From Sphagnum compactum (lineage: Eukaryota; Bryophyta; Sphagnopsida; Sphagnales): a stretch of DNA of 64,000 bases. The stretch's first letter is position 1; every line of letters begins with the position of its first letter. Below the pieces are notes generated by a model. It was not told the DNA's origin and made no database searches. It saw only the letters and a list, made by a program, of their open reading frames with translations. The DNA lies in assembly GCA_965153455.1 (NCBI GenBank), contig OZ234498.1:15934001-15998000 (forward strand). The letters run 5' to 3'. A program made the position numbers and the translations under genes. This document shows, in pieces, positions 37,598 through 49,460 of this stretch.

Positions 37598-37727
37598 TTC
37601 ATAATCTCTCTGAACAACAGTTGATGATGTTAAGAGTTTCTCTTGTTTCTGGTTGTCTGGTTTTTCTTTGAATCAGTTCCCGTAGTTTGAGATTCATGGT
37701 TCATAGGAGACAATATTAAGCAGTTGG

Positions 37728-37797
37728 GGGGGCCTGTGATGGTGTTAAATATACCTTGAGACTCTTCAATGAGAACAATCATACTGCTGAGGCTCCT
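37728..37797 (+). ncRNA. Box C/D snoRNA candidate 3
   Basis: A terminal stem of at least 6 bp (GGGGCC 37729-37734 with GGCTCC 37791-37796, one G-U) encloses C box GTGATGG (37736-37742, 6 of 7 to consensus) and D box CTGA (37787-37790), about 70 nt in all. A possible C' (ATGAGAA, near 37769) lies inside. No confident rRNA target was found for the guide before box D. Confidence 0.55.
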
Positions 37798-37836
37798 CAT
37801 TCTTTTGATATTTTTTGGAACTGTCTAGTAAGCTGA

Positions 37837-37883
37837 AGTGCCAAACAATTAGACAGATCACGATTGTGGAACTCATTGGCACT
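37837..37883 (+). repeat. Hairpin with 8-bp perfect arms next to the snoRNA cluster
   Basis: AGTGCCAA (37837-37844) pairs with TTGGCACT (37876-37883) across a 31-base loop. It could be part of a further small RNA (an H/ACA hairpin was considered), but no H or ACA box layout is clear. Confidence 0.5.
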
Positions 37884-37899
37884 GTTTTGACTGGCTCTT

Positions 37900-39780
37900 C
37901 AATCACTCTTTGCGTGACGATCAACATGTGTGTGATTGTAGGTTTGTACATGTTAATGAATAGATTCAGATGGAAATATTCCCTTTCTACGTGAACTTCC
38001 CCTACAACATAATGTGCCCAACACATGTGCAATAAGAATGTTGGCCCATACGAAATGCCATTTGAAAATTAGAAGTATTTGGTAAGAAACAAATGGTTCT
38101 ATTTATTGAACATGTCAGAACATTTCATCTAGTGACAAATATTGTGATTTGCATTCATACTTTCGAAAAGGATTTCATTGTTTAAGAGTATTTGCCCCCT
38201 TTATGTTAAGTTTGAATCAATGTTGGCAGGTTTAGCATATATATACCAGATCCTCCAGTGAAGTAAATTCATGGTCAAATTTATAGATATACTTGGATCA
38301 AATGTTTGCAATTTAATTGAAATCAAATTTGGGTTTGCATTGTGCAACTTGTGTTTTGTTGAAATTGAAACCCAAAGGGACAAGGTGGTCGTCCTTCTTT
38401 TATACGAATTCAAGTTTTGTAGTAATAAGGATAATTGTTGTAGAAAGGCTACCACCAGCCAATATAGTTTTTTAAAGTAATGATTTTTAATTGTCACCAG
38501 TTGGAAAAAAAGGTAATATTACAGATGATTGTAATTAATTTTTGAGAAGAAGTTGCAGCTATATATATGTCTTATAAATTCAAAAAATCCTTTTTAGAAT
38601 CCACATTGGAGATTCTATCAAATTAGAAGAAGAAGAAAAACTCCCCATGAACTACTATTGTCATGAACTAAAATGGAACTGCAGCACAAGCTGCAAATCT
38701 CTCACAAAGAAAAGTTTTATAAACAAATGTAAGCCTAAATAATTAAATAACACAAAAACGAAAAGTAAAGCAAAACAACCAAAAGAAAGACACGGCAGAA
38801 AAGAAAACTAAACCACTAAAAGTCCTTGGCTGATTGAGTAACTTGCAAAAGAGGAAAAGAACAAGCAAATAACCAAGAAATAACATATCGTGATGGTGGC
38901 AGTGATAACCTACCAACCATGATGAATAAAACCTGAGAGTAGTGAGGAGAGTGAAAAGACAATGAAGACATCACAAACTTGAAAGGGAAGATGATGATAT
39001 CACATATCATGACAATGTCCTAAAGAAAAAAAAACATGGTTGCTTGGCACCATGTTACACACGATTCTGTTATGTGAATCATGATTGTTAGAGGTAGGAA
39101 CTTTTAACTTTTTAGGTGGTAAATCTTAAATTACATTGTTGTGTGATGCCTTAGCATTAATCTAAAGTAATAATTACATAAATATCATGAGGTATTTTGT
39201 TACTAGCTAGTTAGGTGTTAGGAGCAATGTTGACCGGTTATAAAATTTTAGACTTATCCATAGGATACAAATAAGGTAAAATAAAAAACTCCTTTCGATA
39301 TAAGGATATGTATCCAAATATTCCACCAAAATTTCTTTATATTATAAGTTATGCATTCTTGAAGAATTTTCATTCATTGCCGGATATGCATTTGCTGGTT
39401 TTCAAAATCATAGTAACATGTAAATATGCATAGCAAGTCTAATTATCAAGTTGAACATGTTAGTTCATTTGTAAACAATTTTTAAAAAAAAACATAAAGT
39501 AGTTTTGGGGAATTGCACCCCAATTCTTTATAGAACTCTGCCCACTACAACATAGGTTGCCTACAAAAAAATAAAACAACATTCACACAAACAACAAACC
39601 ACCCCAACCCCACAAAATAAAAGCCTAAGAAACCTTCAACAACTTGTTGAGCCCCAAAAATCAATCCATAAATCACCAAACATGCCACATCAAATAGAAA
39701 ATTCAAAGTCACTTGGTTAATTGGACAAGAATAATAGAGAGAGAATTATTTTTTTGGGTTTCAAGTTTAGCTGTATTACC
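37900..39780. other. Intergenic DNA
   Basis: This is AT-rich with an A-rich segment near 38620-38830. No exon chain or further C/D snoRNA satisfying box and stem rules was found. Confidence 0.4.
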
Positions 39781-41600
39781 TAATCTTCATCAACTTGCAT
39801 CTCCTCGAAGTATTCAGCTTTTTTTATTAACTCATAATTATCCTAAGCTAAACCAATTTCGGCCTTCACATAATCTTTCAAGTCCACAATAGGTGTACAA
39901 TTCAAGTGCAGGTCATCAGGCCACTTGTTGATGATAGAAATAATCTAATCCAAATTTTGGACTTTTAAACAATAATGCTTCAAAGCTATCAAAACACCAA
40001 TTAGGCTGAACACTTTTTCAATTTTAATTTGAAACCCTAAAATCCCAAAAACTTGTTTGGCAAGGAAGCCAACATTTGAAAATTGACCTTCATGGGTCTT
40101 CCATTAAATAAGTGGATCTACACACATAGGTGGAGGTATAGCCGACCTTTGAAATATAAAAAATTCCCCAATAACCAATGCTTGTGAAGATTTTTTCACA
40201 AATACCCCAACACCAAATATGTTGGTCTTATCTTCCTCAATAGGAAGTCCATCAACCGAAACAACCACATGTGTTTAGATAAAAGGATTTAACCTTTCAA
40301 AACTTGTCATCATAAGTGAGATGATTTCTTTCATATCATATTCACATGCAAGGCGGATTGCATTCCCACACCCCACATAATTCTCAACAACTCGTAAGGA
40401 TTTGTAGCGGGGATCCAACATTAATGCCAACATTTTATGAACTTGGCAAGAATCAAATATTCTCAAAAATTATAAAAAGGGTCTGGTCACATTCACCACT
40501 TCCTACCACATGTTTTTGCTCAACATATGGAATTCAACATCAAATTGGTCACATGTTTCATTCCCATCAACATAAGGATCTAGTTGAAATACCATTGCAA
40601 AATCAAATTGATTGTAGTCACCAAGGCATCAAACAACAACCAATGTCCTCTATATTGATTTAACATACATGCAAAGACACCACTACATTTAAAAACGTAG
40701 TGATAACTTCAACAATGGTCCACACTTGGGCCTTCGAGACTCATTGCTATAAACTGAATGTTTTTTGCTTGCCATAACACAACATAATTATTACTTTGAA
40801 TTCCAAAGTTTTTTCAAACATGATTACCTTGCTAGCAAGCTTTGTTTGGACGGGAGTTTTCAGCTTTCGAAGCTGCAACCCACTATCCATGCATGCCTTC
40901 TCCCACTCTTGCCTCCTTTTCCTTAATTTCTTTGTCCATGTAATTATTTTTTACAATCCAGCTTGAAAATCTGTCACACTCACCAAAGTCAATCCCACAG
41001 AAACCATATCATTATTTGTTGCATATTAGTAAGCTTTAGACATGACATGCCTAAAACAAGTACCTTCATACACCTACAAAATCTTTAGAGACTTGTAATC
41101 AACAATAGATCGCAATGTTGTAGCCATGGATCCCAAATTTTTACCCTCAATTTTCACAAAGCAAAGAACACAATGGATTAGTCCAATTTTTTTTAACAAA
41201 CCTTAGAGTTGTAAAGCCATGGCATTGGCGTTAGTTTCTTGAACTTCAAACAATCTTACATTAACATGTTGTGGAATCTAGCTTTCATCCAAATAGATAA
41301 TCACTTACGCAAAAGTGTCTACCCCACCTTTGAACATCTAGATAATAAAAAATTGTGGTTACAGTTTCAAGACTAGGCAGCACATGCAAATCCATGGTTT
41401 TTTGGACCATTTCAGGTAGCACATGCTCCACAAGATTTGAACGAAAAGAAAATTTAACACAAAAACATTGGTGAAGAATTAACCTATGTTGCCAGATGTT
41501 TTTACGTGTTGATAAAACCTTGTATCCTTTGTAGATGTAAGGACCAAATATTCCAAAAATTGTTGTTGTGTTTCATCACCATGCTTGTAAGGATGTGTTG
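39780..41600 (-). pseudogene. hAT transposase relic B
   Basis: The minus-strand reading contains HKMLALMLDPRYKSLRVVEN (about 40435-40376), followed by EYDMKEII and ERLNP. A C-terminal dimerisation segment with WKTHEGQFSNVGFLAKQVFG (about 40105-40045) follows, then KWPDDLHLNCTP (about 39930-39895). Stops replace expected Trp and Arg positions and no complete frame exists, so it is inactive. The upstream part extends towards 41.6 kb. It provides the uninterrupted reference for relic A at 28.1-31.8 kb. Confidence 0.8.
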
Positions 41601-42395
41601 AGCCAAAACATGTGTAGCCTTTTTTAAAAAAATTGTCAACTATGATTTATATGCAAAATGGTTTACTATAACAATATTAATTAGTTTTAAATAATATTTG
41701 CAAGCAAACAAGCATGGGCAACATCAATATGAGTTTTCATGGCAGTAATGTTGTTCATTTTATTATATTTGATTAATCCCTTACGCAAAATAGAACTCTA
41801 GTTAGGAGTGTCACCAAATCCTTATGGAATCGGTCTATAGATGATGCACCACAACATCTGTGGGAATTCTTGAAATCAATGGGAATTGTCATTAACTGCA
41901 AAACTCCCCACTAAATTGAATTTATGTTGTCTAATTTCCATTTATGAGCTTAAATTACGATAGCTACAAGATGTAGCTCATCATTTTTTACAGGGTTGTT
42001 ATCATTGTAGGTGGACACTCTCAACATCCGATAAGTTAGTTATTGGATTCCAGCTCAACTTGTGACTATTCTCACGAACACTTTCAAGAACCAAAATCTC
42101 ATCTTCTTTTGCCATAGATTTTTTTCAACAATAAAAAAGAAACACGACAACTAAGATTGACCAAATCAAAAGAAAATAAACCAAAAGTTTTTATTAAAAA
42201 GGAAAAGAATAATTGAGTTTGGAGATCTACTTATCAATTAAACGTCATGCATGTAGATGAGAACCCACTCTTCACCAATTGCCTCTAATTGCAAAAACAA
42301 ATTGCAACATTGATTGTTTGTAACAGTTAAATGAAGCTCAAAAGCTAACTAAATGATCAAATAACAAAACTAGGAGCTAACAAGTTAACCTTGAC
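41600..42395. other. AT-rich intergenic DNA
   Basis: This may include further decayed sequence of hAT relic B. No open frame or RNA gene is supported. Confidence 0.35.
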
Positions 42396-42990
42396 ATTCT
42401 TGAGAGACCTACAAACAACTAGAAATCAAGTATAAAAGGGAACAAAACAAACATAGGAGGCTATAGTTCACTAAACAATTGAATTGAAAAATCAAGAGGT
42501 AGAAAATAATAAGTTAATTACCTCGGTGCTTTTGAAAAACTTGCAAATGACTAGAAAGCAAACATAAGAAGAAAAAAAATGAGTGTTGGAAGTTGATCAA
42601 CACTCTTGAAAACTTGCAAACGACCAAAAAACAAACACAAGAAGAAACAGAACGAGCATTAGAAGCTCAATACTCTTGAAAAACCTTTAAACAACTAGAG
42701 AGCAAACACAGGAAGAAAAAACAAACACGAGGTTGTAGTTCACTAAGTTATTAAAAAGCAAAATTAAGCTTGGTAACAAGTTAATTACTTTGATGTTTTT
42801 AAAAACTTGCAAATGGCCAAAGAATAAACATAAAATAAAGAAAAACAAGCATTGGAGGTTTGGCGTTCTTGAAAGACTAACAAACGACTAAAAAGCAAAC
42901 ATAAGAAAAAATAAAACAAACATTAGAGGCTCAATGCTTTTGAAAAACTTGCAAATGACTAGAGCGCAAAGACAAGAAAAAGGAAAACCA
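42396..42990. repeat. Degenerate minisatellite, ~73-bp unit in a ~270-bp composite
   Basis: The core CTTGAAAAACTTGCAAATGACTAG-type phrase (with variation) recurs near 42541, 42613, 42687, 42806, 42880 and 42949, spaced 70-75 bp within blocks. Longer spacer copies (GTAGTTCACTAA and AAGTTAATTAC) at about 42464-42523 and 42733-42788 give a ~270-bp higher-order spacing. Confidence 0.75.
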
Positions 42991-42999
42991 ACATAAGAT

Positions 43000-45900
43000 T
43001 TAATTATAGCTAATTAAACAATCGAAAAGAAAAACCAAGATCAACAAATTGACATTAACGCCAAACATAGGGAAGTTCATAGAAATCACCTAAAATGCTA
43101 ATGCTCGAAACTTTTCGTCACTTGAAATTCTTAGAGGTTCATGAAAGTAATGTTCTTTGTTGATGATGCAAAACAAAACTTTTAGTTTCTCAAAACATGC
43201 AACAAGTACACATTGCACACTAAATTGCTCAAGCCGGATTGCGATAATGTTTAAAACTTTTCATCACTTGAAGTTTTTAGAAACTTTAGAAAACATTGTT
43301 CTTCATTGATGATTCAAAGTAAAAATTCATAATCTTTTAAAGCATACAAATACACATTGGATTGCCGAAGTTGCATCATAGCAACACACAAATTAATGTT
43401 CATTCTTTACATTTTGCACTCAACGCTCTCATGCCACTAAAGAAATTTTGACAATGACATCACTGTTACCATGTGAATGGCAGAGATTCAGCAAGGGAGG
43501 ATGAAGATGGTTGATTAGTTGGATAGGATTAAGACATTTCATTAGTTTGATTTTCAAATTACTTTTGGAGGGAAAGGACGTAGGATGTAGTTTTGGAATT
43601 TGATGGAGGTTGAGAGATTGTTTTGTTTTACACACAAATATTTTTTAAATTGTTGCAGAATAGAACAAAAACATAGTATGTAGTTTAGAATTATGTTGGG
43701 TTGTGAGCCACAAAGTTTTCTATTGTTCATTTTGGATTTTTTCACTTTATACTACATATGTTTAATATGTCCAATTTTGTGTAAAGATAACGATAGAATA
43801 TTGATGAAGAAACAATGAGTCTATTCTGGAACAATTGTGTATTTTAAATGAATCATGAAACCTTTATCATAGATTTTGATTATTAAGGATAATACAAAAT
43901 TTAAGAAATAAGGAAATATTAATTATAATAAAAAAATGTGAATATAGTCTATCTATGAATTAAAATGAGTAAAACCACAAATTATACGTGTTGTAAGTTC
44001 TATTGATAGTACAATTTGTATGGTTTATTAATAGGAAGAGAGTAATTTTGAGTAAAATCTACACCTACCAATCACTACTGTTGTCTTTGAAGTCCTTAAT
44101 GCTAAACCTTGATCCTTGAATATTGATTGTTGCATTTTGGTGTCATTGCATCATTCAACCTAAACCCTAAACCTAAAAGGACGATATGTATCCCAACTGG
44201 ATATGAATATTATAATCATAATGGTGACCATCCATAACCATAACATCCATCATCGGATGTGCATATATCAATTCTGACATCCATAACCGTCACCATTAAG
44301 TTATCACCATAACGAATATGATAAGGATACAATGTGTTAATGTCCCATTTGGATATGACTAGGATAAGCATATAAACTTAGTACACATTTGTTAGTTGTG
44401 GACAAGGCCAATTATAAAAATTGACACAAAATCCAAATATTCATTTATGCATATCCAATTATTATACATATTGATAACTAGGAAAAATCCTATAAGTAGC
44501 CAACACTAGTTAGGACCTTTACCATTAAAGGTCTTAACACCAAGTGTGAAAATAACATAACGTTGGTATATAAATATTAATATAATGTTCACACCAATGT
44601 TTGGTTCATAATTTCAAAAAGAACCTTTAGTCTTGTTTTTTTAATTGTTTGATGGAACTTTCAATTTGATTGTGTGACCAATTTTTTGGATTTTAAAAAT
44701 GTTTGATTTTGGTTAGTTTTGTAAATAATTTCAGATTGATCCATTTGAAAATAAGGTTGGATTCCATCTTCATTAATTAGACATAATTAAAATTTTAAAA
44801 TTAGTATTAGTTTGTTCAATTAGTGCACACAATTCAAGATTTAAAATTATGTAATATCAATTATGTACAACCAACAAATGTAATTACTTAATTTAAATGT
44901 AGGACCCAATTTCAAAATTTTCAAATAAAATTATCGTTATATATTTTTAAAGTTCAACCTTTTGAAATCAGGATAGCAATTATGATTCAAGTTTTAGTTC
45001 AATTTTGAAAATAAGTTCATTCCCTGATTAGGTTTTGATGATGTCAAGGAAACTTGGAGCCTCCACTTCAACTTGGAACTTGACTTATATTTTAATTACC
45101 ACATTTTAGAATTTTTGTAATATCGTCAAATCCCCATTATGTTTTGGTAATCAACCATTTAATTAATATAGATACAAATTAAAAAAGAATTATTTAATCA
45201 ATATTTTATACTTTACAAATATAGCAAACAAAATATTCAAAATATCTAAACATGTACCTCTACAAAAACTTTAAAAAAATCTAACATGCATTGTTAGAAA
45301 AAGAAAAAATCTTTGAATGGATCAAATAGCCCAATTGTGTAGTTGAGAATGTTTGAAAAATGGTGCAAGATTTTTCAGATGGTTGATTGGTGGGTAAAAT
45401 ATACATTGAATCAATGATTTTCAAATTAACAATAACTAAATTTAGTAAATCTTGTTTGTTAGTTTAGATCACATGACTTTTTATTAAGCCTCATCCTCAC
45501 ACTTCTTGTTTTTCCTTTTTTCGGTACATTCTTATTTAGGGAAAAAAATGAAACTATGATAGATTAGACAATATTACATTTGTTGAATTTTGGTCAATCT
45601 ATTTATTGAAAATATAAGGACAAATAGTTTATTGGACTTTTGAATATTAACCATTTTCACCTTTGGATGCAATGTTCATATCTTTAGACTAAGCATTTTA
45701 GACCTATAGTGGATATGTGTTTAAATGTGAAACTTTAAATTTCTTGGGCATATTCACAATCAGGGTACTTTTTTTTTAGCATGGGACTCAAGAACTTTGT
45801 TTTTACTATTTTCCAAATATAGAATATAAATAAAATAAATTTAAGTGAAAGATATTGGATAATTGAAATATGATAATTTTCATAATGACGGTGATTTTTC

Positions 45901-46900
45901 ACATGCGTGTGTAATTCTGCATAAACATTTTGGTAAAAAACAAAAAATGCAAAAGATGAATACATAAGTTTTTATATACAACTTAACATTTTTTTTGTAC
46001 GAAAATTTCTTGCACATTTTGTTAACACTCGGGGCCACAAATTCTAAGCCTAATGAATTAAAAAAATCAACCAAATGGAAAAAAAAAGAATCATTTTCCT
46101 TGTTGCCCTTTCAAAATGGATTCTATAACTTTCAAAATTCTTATATCATATATTATTTAATCAAATGCATTATATGAACATTGCCAAACATAAATGTATG
46201 CATTACTTATCCATGAAAGAAAATTGAAGTCAATTGCATTGTTTAATACATTCCTTTTGATTCCTTTAAGATGAAAATTACAATTAAGACAAGGACTCAA
46301 AAGAACATCTATATTATATCCAATATATCCTAGTTATAGTCATATACCAATCCACTATAATCATGAAATAGTAAATGTAATAAAAATTCAAAATAGTCAT
46401 TTGAAGTCTTTTTTTTCATTAGACCATCCTTTTTGGTACTATGATTGTGAATATGTTCTTTTGAAAAACGTTTCTTTTGTGGAACTTCAAATTTGCGATT
46501 TGACTAAATTTGAAAGGTTCACCCAATTTTGCAAGTGGAATTCAAGGTTGAAATTTCAAGCTATGTCAATGACCCCTTGCTTTCCAAACTTGCACTAAAT
46601 TGTTTCCAAATTTGCATTTGTAACCATAATGCATAAGTTCACCATCTAAATTTCTTGGTGATATATGGCATTTCTAAAAAGCTTTCTTATGGGATTTCAT
46701 TGTGAAGAATTCAAGTTATTATGGTCCTTCCCCAACAAGGGTTGGTAACAATTAATCTATAAACCTTTTGCAAATAATTGTTGAATCAACCCAATTTGCA
46801 TTCATGATTCCATTGCACCAAAATCTGAACTGGACAATGTGTTAGCTGTTTTTATTTTAGGTGAAAACAATTAAAGACATAAACCATATTAAGCAACTTG
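43000..46900. other. AT-rich intergenic DNA
   Basis: No exon chain, RNA gene or mobile element was recognised. A telomere-like CCTAAACCCTAAACC phrase is near 44159-44174, without a gene start nearby. Confidence 0.4.
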
Positions 46901-48190
46901 GATTTAATGGATTTTGGAACAACAATGATACATTTCGACGTAGACCACATATGTTGTAAGGTGAGAGTGTGAAATGTGTCATGCACTAGTTTTTATCTAT
47001 GCTTGAGAGGTAAATGTGTGATTGTACCCAATGATGAATTGCCCACATTATGCCTTGAACATTCATTTGAAGTTGCAAACCTAATTAGGTTTTGGGAAAT
47101 AGTGATTGTAGAGTTTTATGACCCACATGAAGGACGTATTGACATGTTTTTAGTTTATTTGTTCATGGGGGTTTTTTTTCATGTGCATAAATTGTGGTTA
47201 GATATGCAAATGAAGATGGCATTTCATTACAGTTTTAAAAGTTCAAATTTAGGGTTGTTACGTAGTGACGATCTAGTGTTTAGCTAATGTCAAATCCAAG
47301 TTTGTGCATAAAATGGAAGTTTATTGTGTTGCATGTCATGAGGATGTTGAACATGCAACTAGGTATAAAAACAAGAATCACATTGTCACATGTGATAATT
47401 TTTTATTTTACCCTACATCGTTCTAAGAGATTTTGAAGGTCAAGGTGCATGCCACATGGATTTGTAGGATGATTGGAAAGGGTTGCTTAATGCTCTAATC
47501 ATTGATCCAAAGAGAAGATCAAGAGAATGACTTTGGTACCACATGCATGTTTTAAGTAAACTTGCTACAATTTCTTGGTTTGATAACAAAGCCGTTTCCA
47601 TTTTTTCCTTATAGGTGCCACATTTGCCATTTAAGGGCATCTGATCGGTCCATTGGAAGTCCTTACTAGTCCAATGTTAATGCATTACCAATAGCACATG
47701 CACGAAGTTGATGTGTAGACTTTGTGGACATTATACTTTGCAAAAACAAGATCAAATGGTGACATCGAATAATGTTCCACACCAATGATACCATCATTGT
47801 GAACTCGTACATTATGTACAAGGTGCATATGCCTAGCCCAACAAGTTGGTGGAAACATTGTCGCACTCGAAGTTCAATGTGGTTTTGGCTAGGACTCTCA
47901 TAGTAAAAGACGCATGTTCTACTCCCAAAGCAAAACAACAATGGCAGGGGCTTCTATACCCAATCCTAGAGGGTTTCATTATTCTATGCAATGAATAAGA
48001 ACATCAAGCAAAAGAAGGTTGTGTGTGGCATGTGTAGAAAAGGTTAATTGGTATTGTCTACCTTGTGACGATATTATGGTTTGTTTTGGTGCCTACTTTG
48101 TGGAATCACATAGCAAATCTACATGCATTATATGTTAGTTTAGTTTGGGGTGGGACCAACACCATGATTGGTTGGCCTGTAAGGTTCAAC
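46900..48190. other. Possible decayed coding or transposon sequence, unassigned
   Basis: A 103-codon plus frame (46976-47287) and several shorter frames with a less AT-biased composition occur here, including a reading with VYCVACHEDVEH just after it. No domain was recognised and stops follow. It could be an old transposon gene. I do not call a gene. Confidence 0.25.
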
Positions 48191-48199
48191 TCTTTGATG

Positions 48200-49460
48200 C
48201 TAGTGATGTTTAGCTGTATTTGTTTATAGCATTTTGCCCATGTTTTTAAAAGTTACAGCAGCTTTTGGTTTTTTTTTTGGAATATCCAATTGGAAAAGTT
48301 TTCAAATGTAGGTAGCTACTAGGGGTCAAAATTTCAAATCATTTTCAGAAAATCAAAAAGGCTTATGACCATGTCGTCAAATTGGGGTATTCCAATGTGT
48401 TTGTGGCATTTTGGCCCTTTTTTTTAGAATTGCATCAGTTTTGGGTTTCTTTTCCAAAAAATCCAATCAGAGATGTTTTCAAATGTAGGTAGCTACTAGT
48501 GTTCAAAATTTCAAAGAATTCTTGAAAAATTAGAAGAAATTATGGCCATGTGATTAAATTGGGGTATTTTGATGTGTTTGCAACATTTTGGCCCCTGTTC
48601 CGGAGTTGCATCAGTTTTGGGTTCTTCTTTTTCAAAATTAAATCTAGTTGGAGAGATTTTCAACTTTCGGTAGCTACTTGGGCCAAAATTTTAAAGAACT
48701 CTTGAAAAGTCAAAAAAATTTATGGCCATGTGATTCAATTGGGGCATTTCGATTTCTTTGTGGCATTTTGACCCCATTTTTCAGAGTTGCATCAATTTTG
48801 GGGTTTTTTCTTTCTTTTTTTTTTCTTTCGAAAAATATAGTTTGAGGGATTTTCAAATGTAGCTAGCTAATAAGGGCCAGAATTTCAAAGTGTTCTCGGA
48901 AAAATTACATGGTCATAAGATCGGAGTAGATGGTATTTTGATGTGTTTGCGACATTTCGACCCCATTTTTTTAGAGTTGCATCAAAATTTGGTTTTTTCT
49001 TTCCTCAAAAAATCCAGTCAGAAGGATTTTCAAATGTAGATAGTTACTAGGGGTCAAAATTTCGAAACATTCTCAAAATATTAGAAAACTTTATGGCCAT
49101 ATGATCAGATTGGGGTATTTCGATGTGTTTGTGACATTTTGACCCCATTTTTAAAAAGTTGCATCAATTTTGGGTTTTTTTTTATAAAACAAATCTAGTT
49201 GGAGGGGTAATCAATGTAAATAGGCAATAGAGGCCAACATTTCAAAGAACTCTTTATAAGAAATAGTGGCCATATGATTAGATTGGGGGTTTTTTATGTG
49301 TTAATGACATTTTGGCCATTTTGATCAAAGTTGCATCAAATTTTTTTAATTTTTAATTTTTTAAGTTGGAGGAATCTACATATGTAGATAGCTTCTAGAG
49401 GCCAAAATTTCAAAATAATTTTAAAATTTTGAAAAAAAAACCATATTATCAAATACGGTT
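48200..49460. repeat. Satellite-like tandem repeat, ~180-bp unit, about 7 copies
   Basis: Each unit has a GCATTTTGGCCCC-like phrase, GTTGCATCAGTTTTGGGTT, TTTTCAAATGTAGGTAGCTAC, GGTCAAAATTTCAAA, and TATGGCCATGTGATCAAATTG followed by GGGTATTTCGATGTG. The TAGCTAC-like anchor falls near 48309, 48487, 48668, 48860, 49035, 49217 and 49385. Divergence increases at the right end. The unit length is close to one nucleosome repeat. Confidence 0.9.

Noticed and set aside
37621-37690. TTGATGATG C-box-like motif between snoRNA candidates 2 and 3
   Set aside because: No CTGA box D at a suitable distance and no terminal stem.
46976-47287. 103-codon plus-strand open frame
   Set aside because: No recognised domain, flanked by stops, in old repetitive DNA. 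Kept only as an unassigned region.
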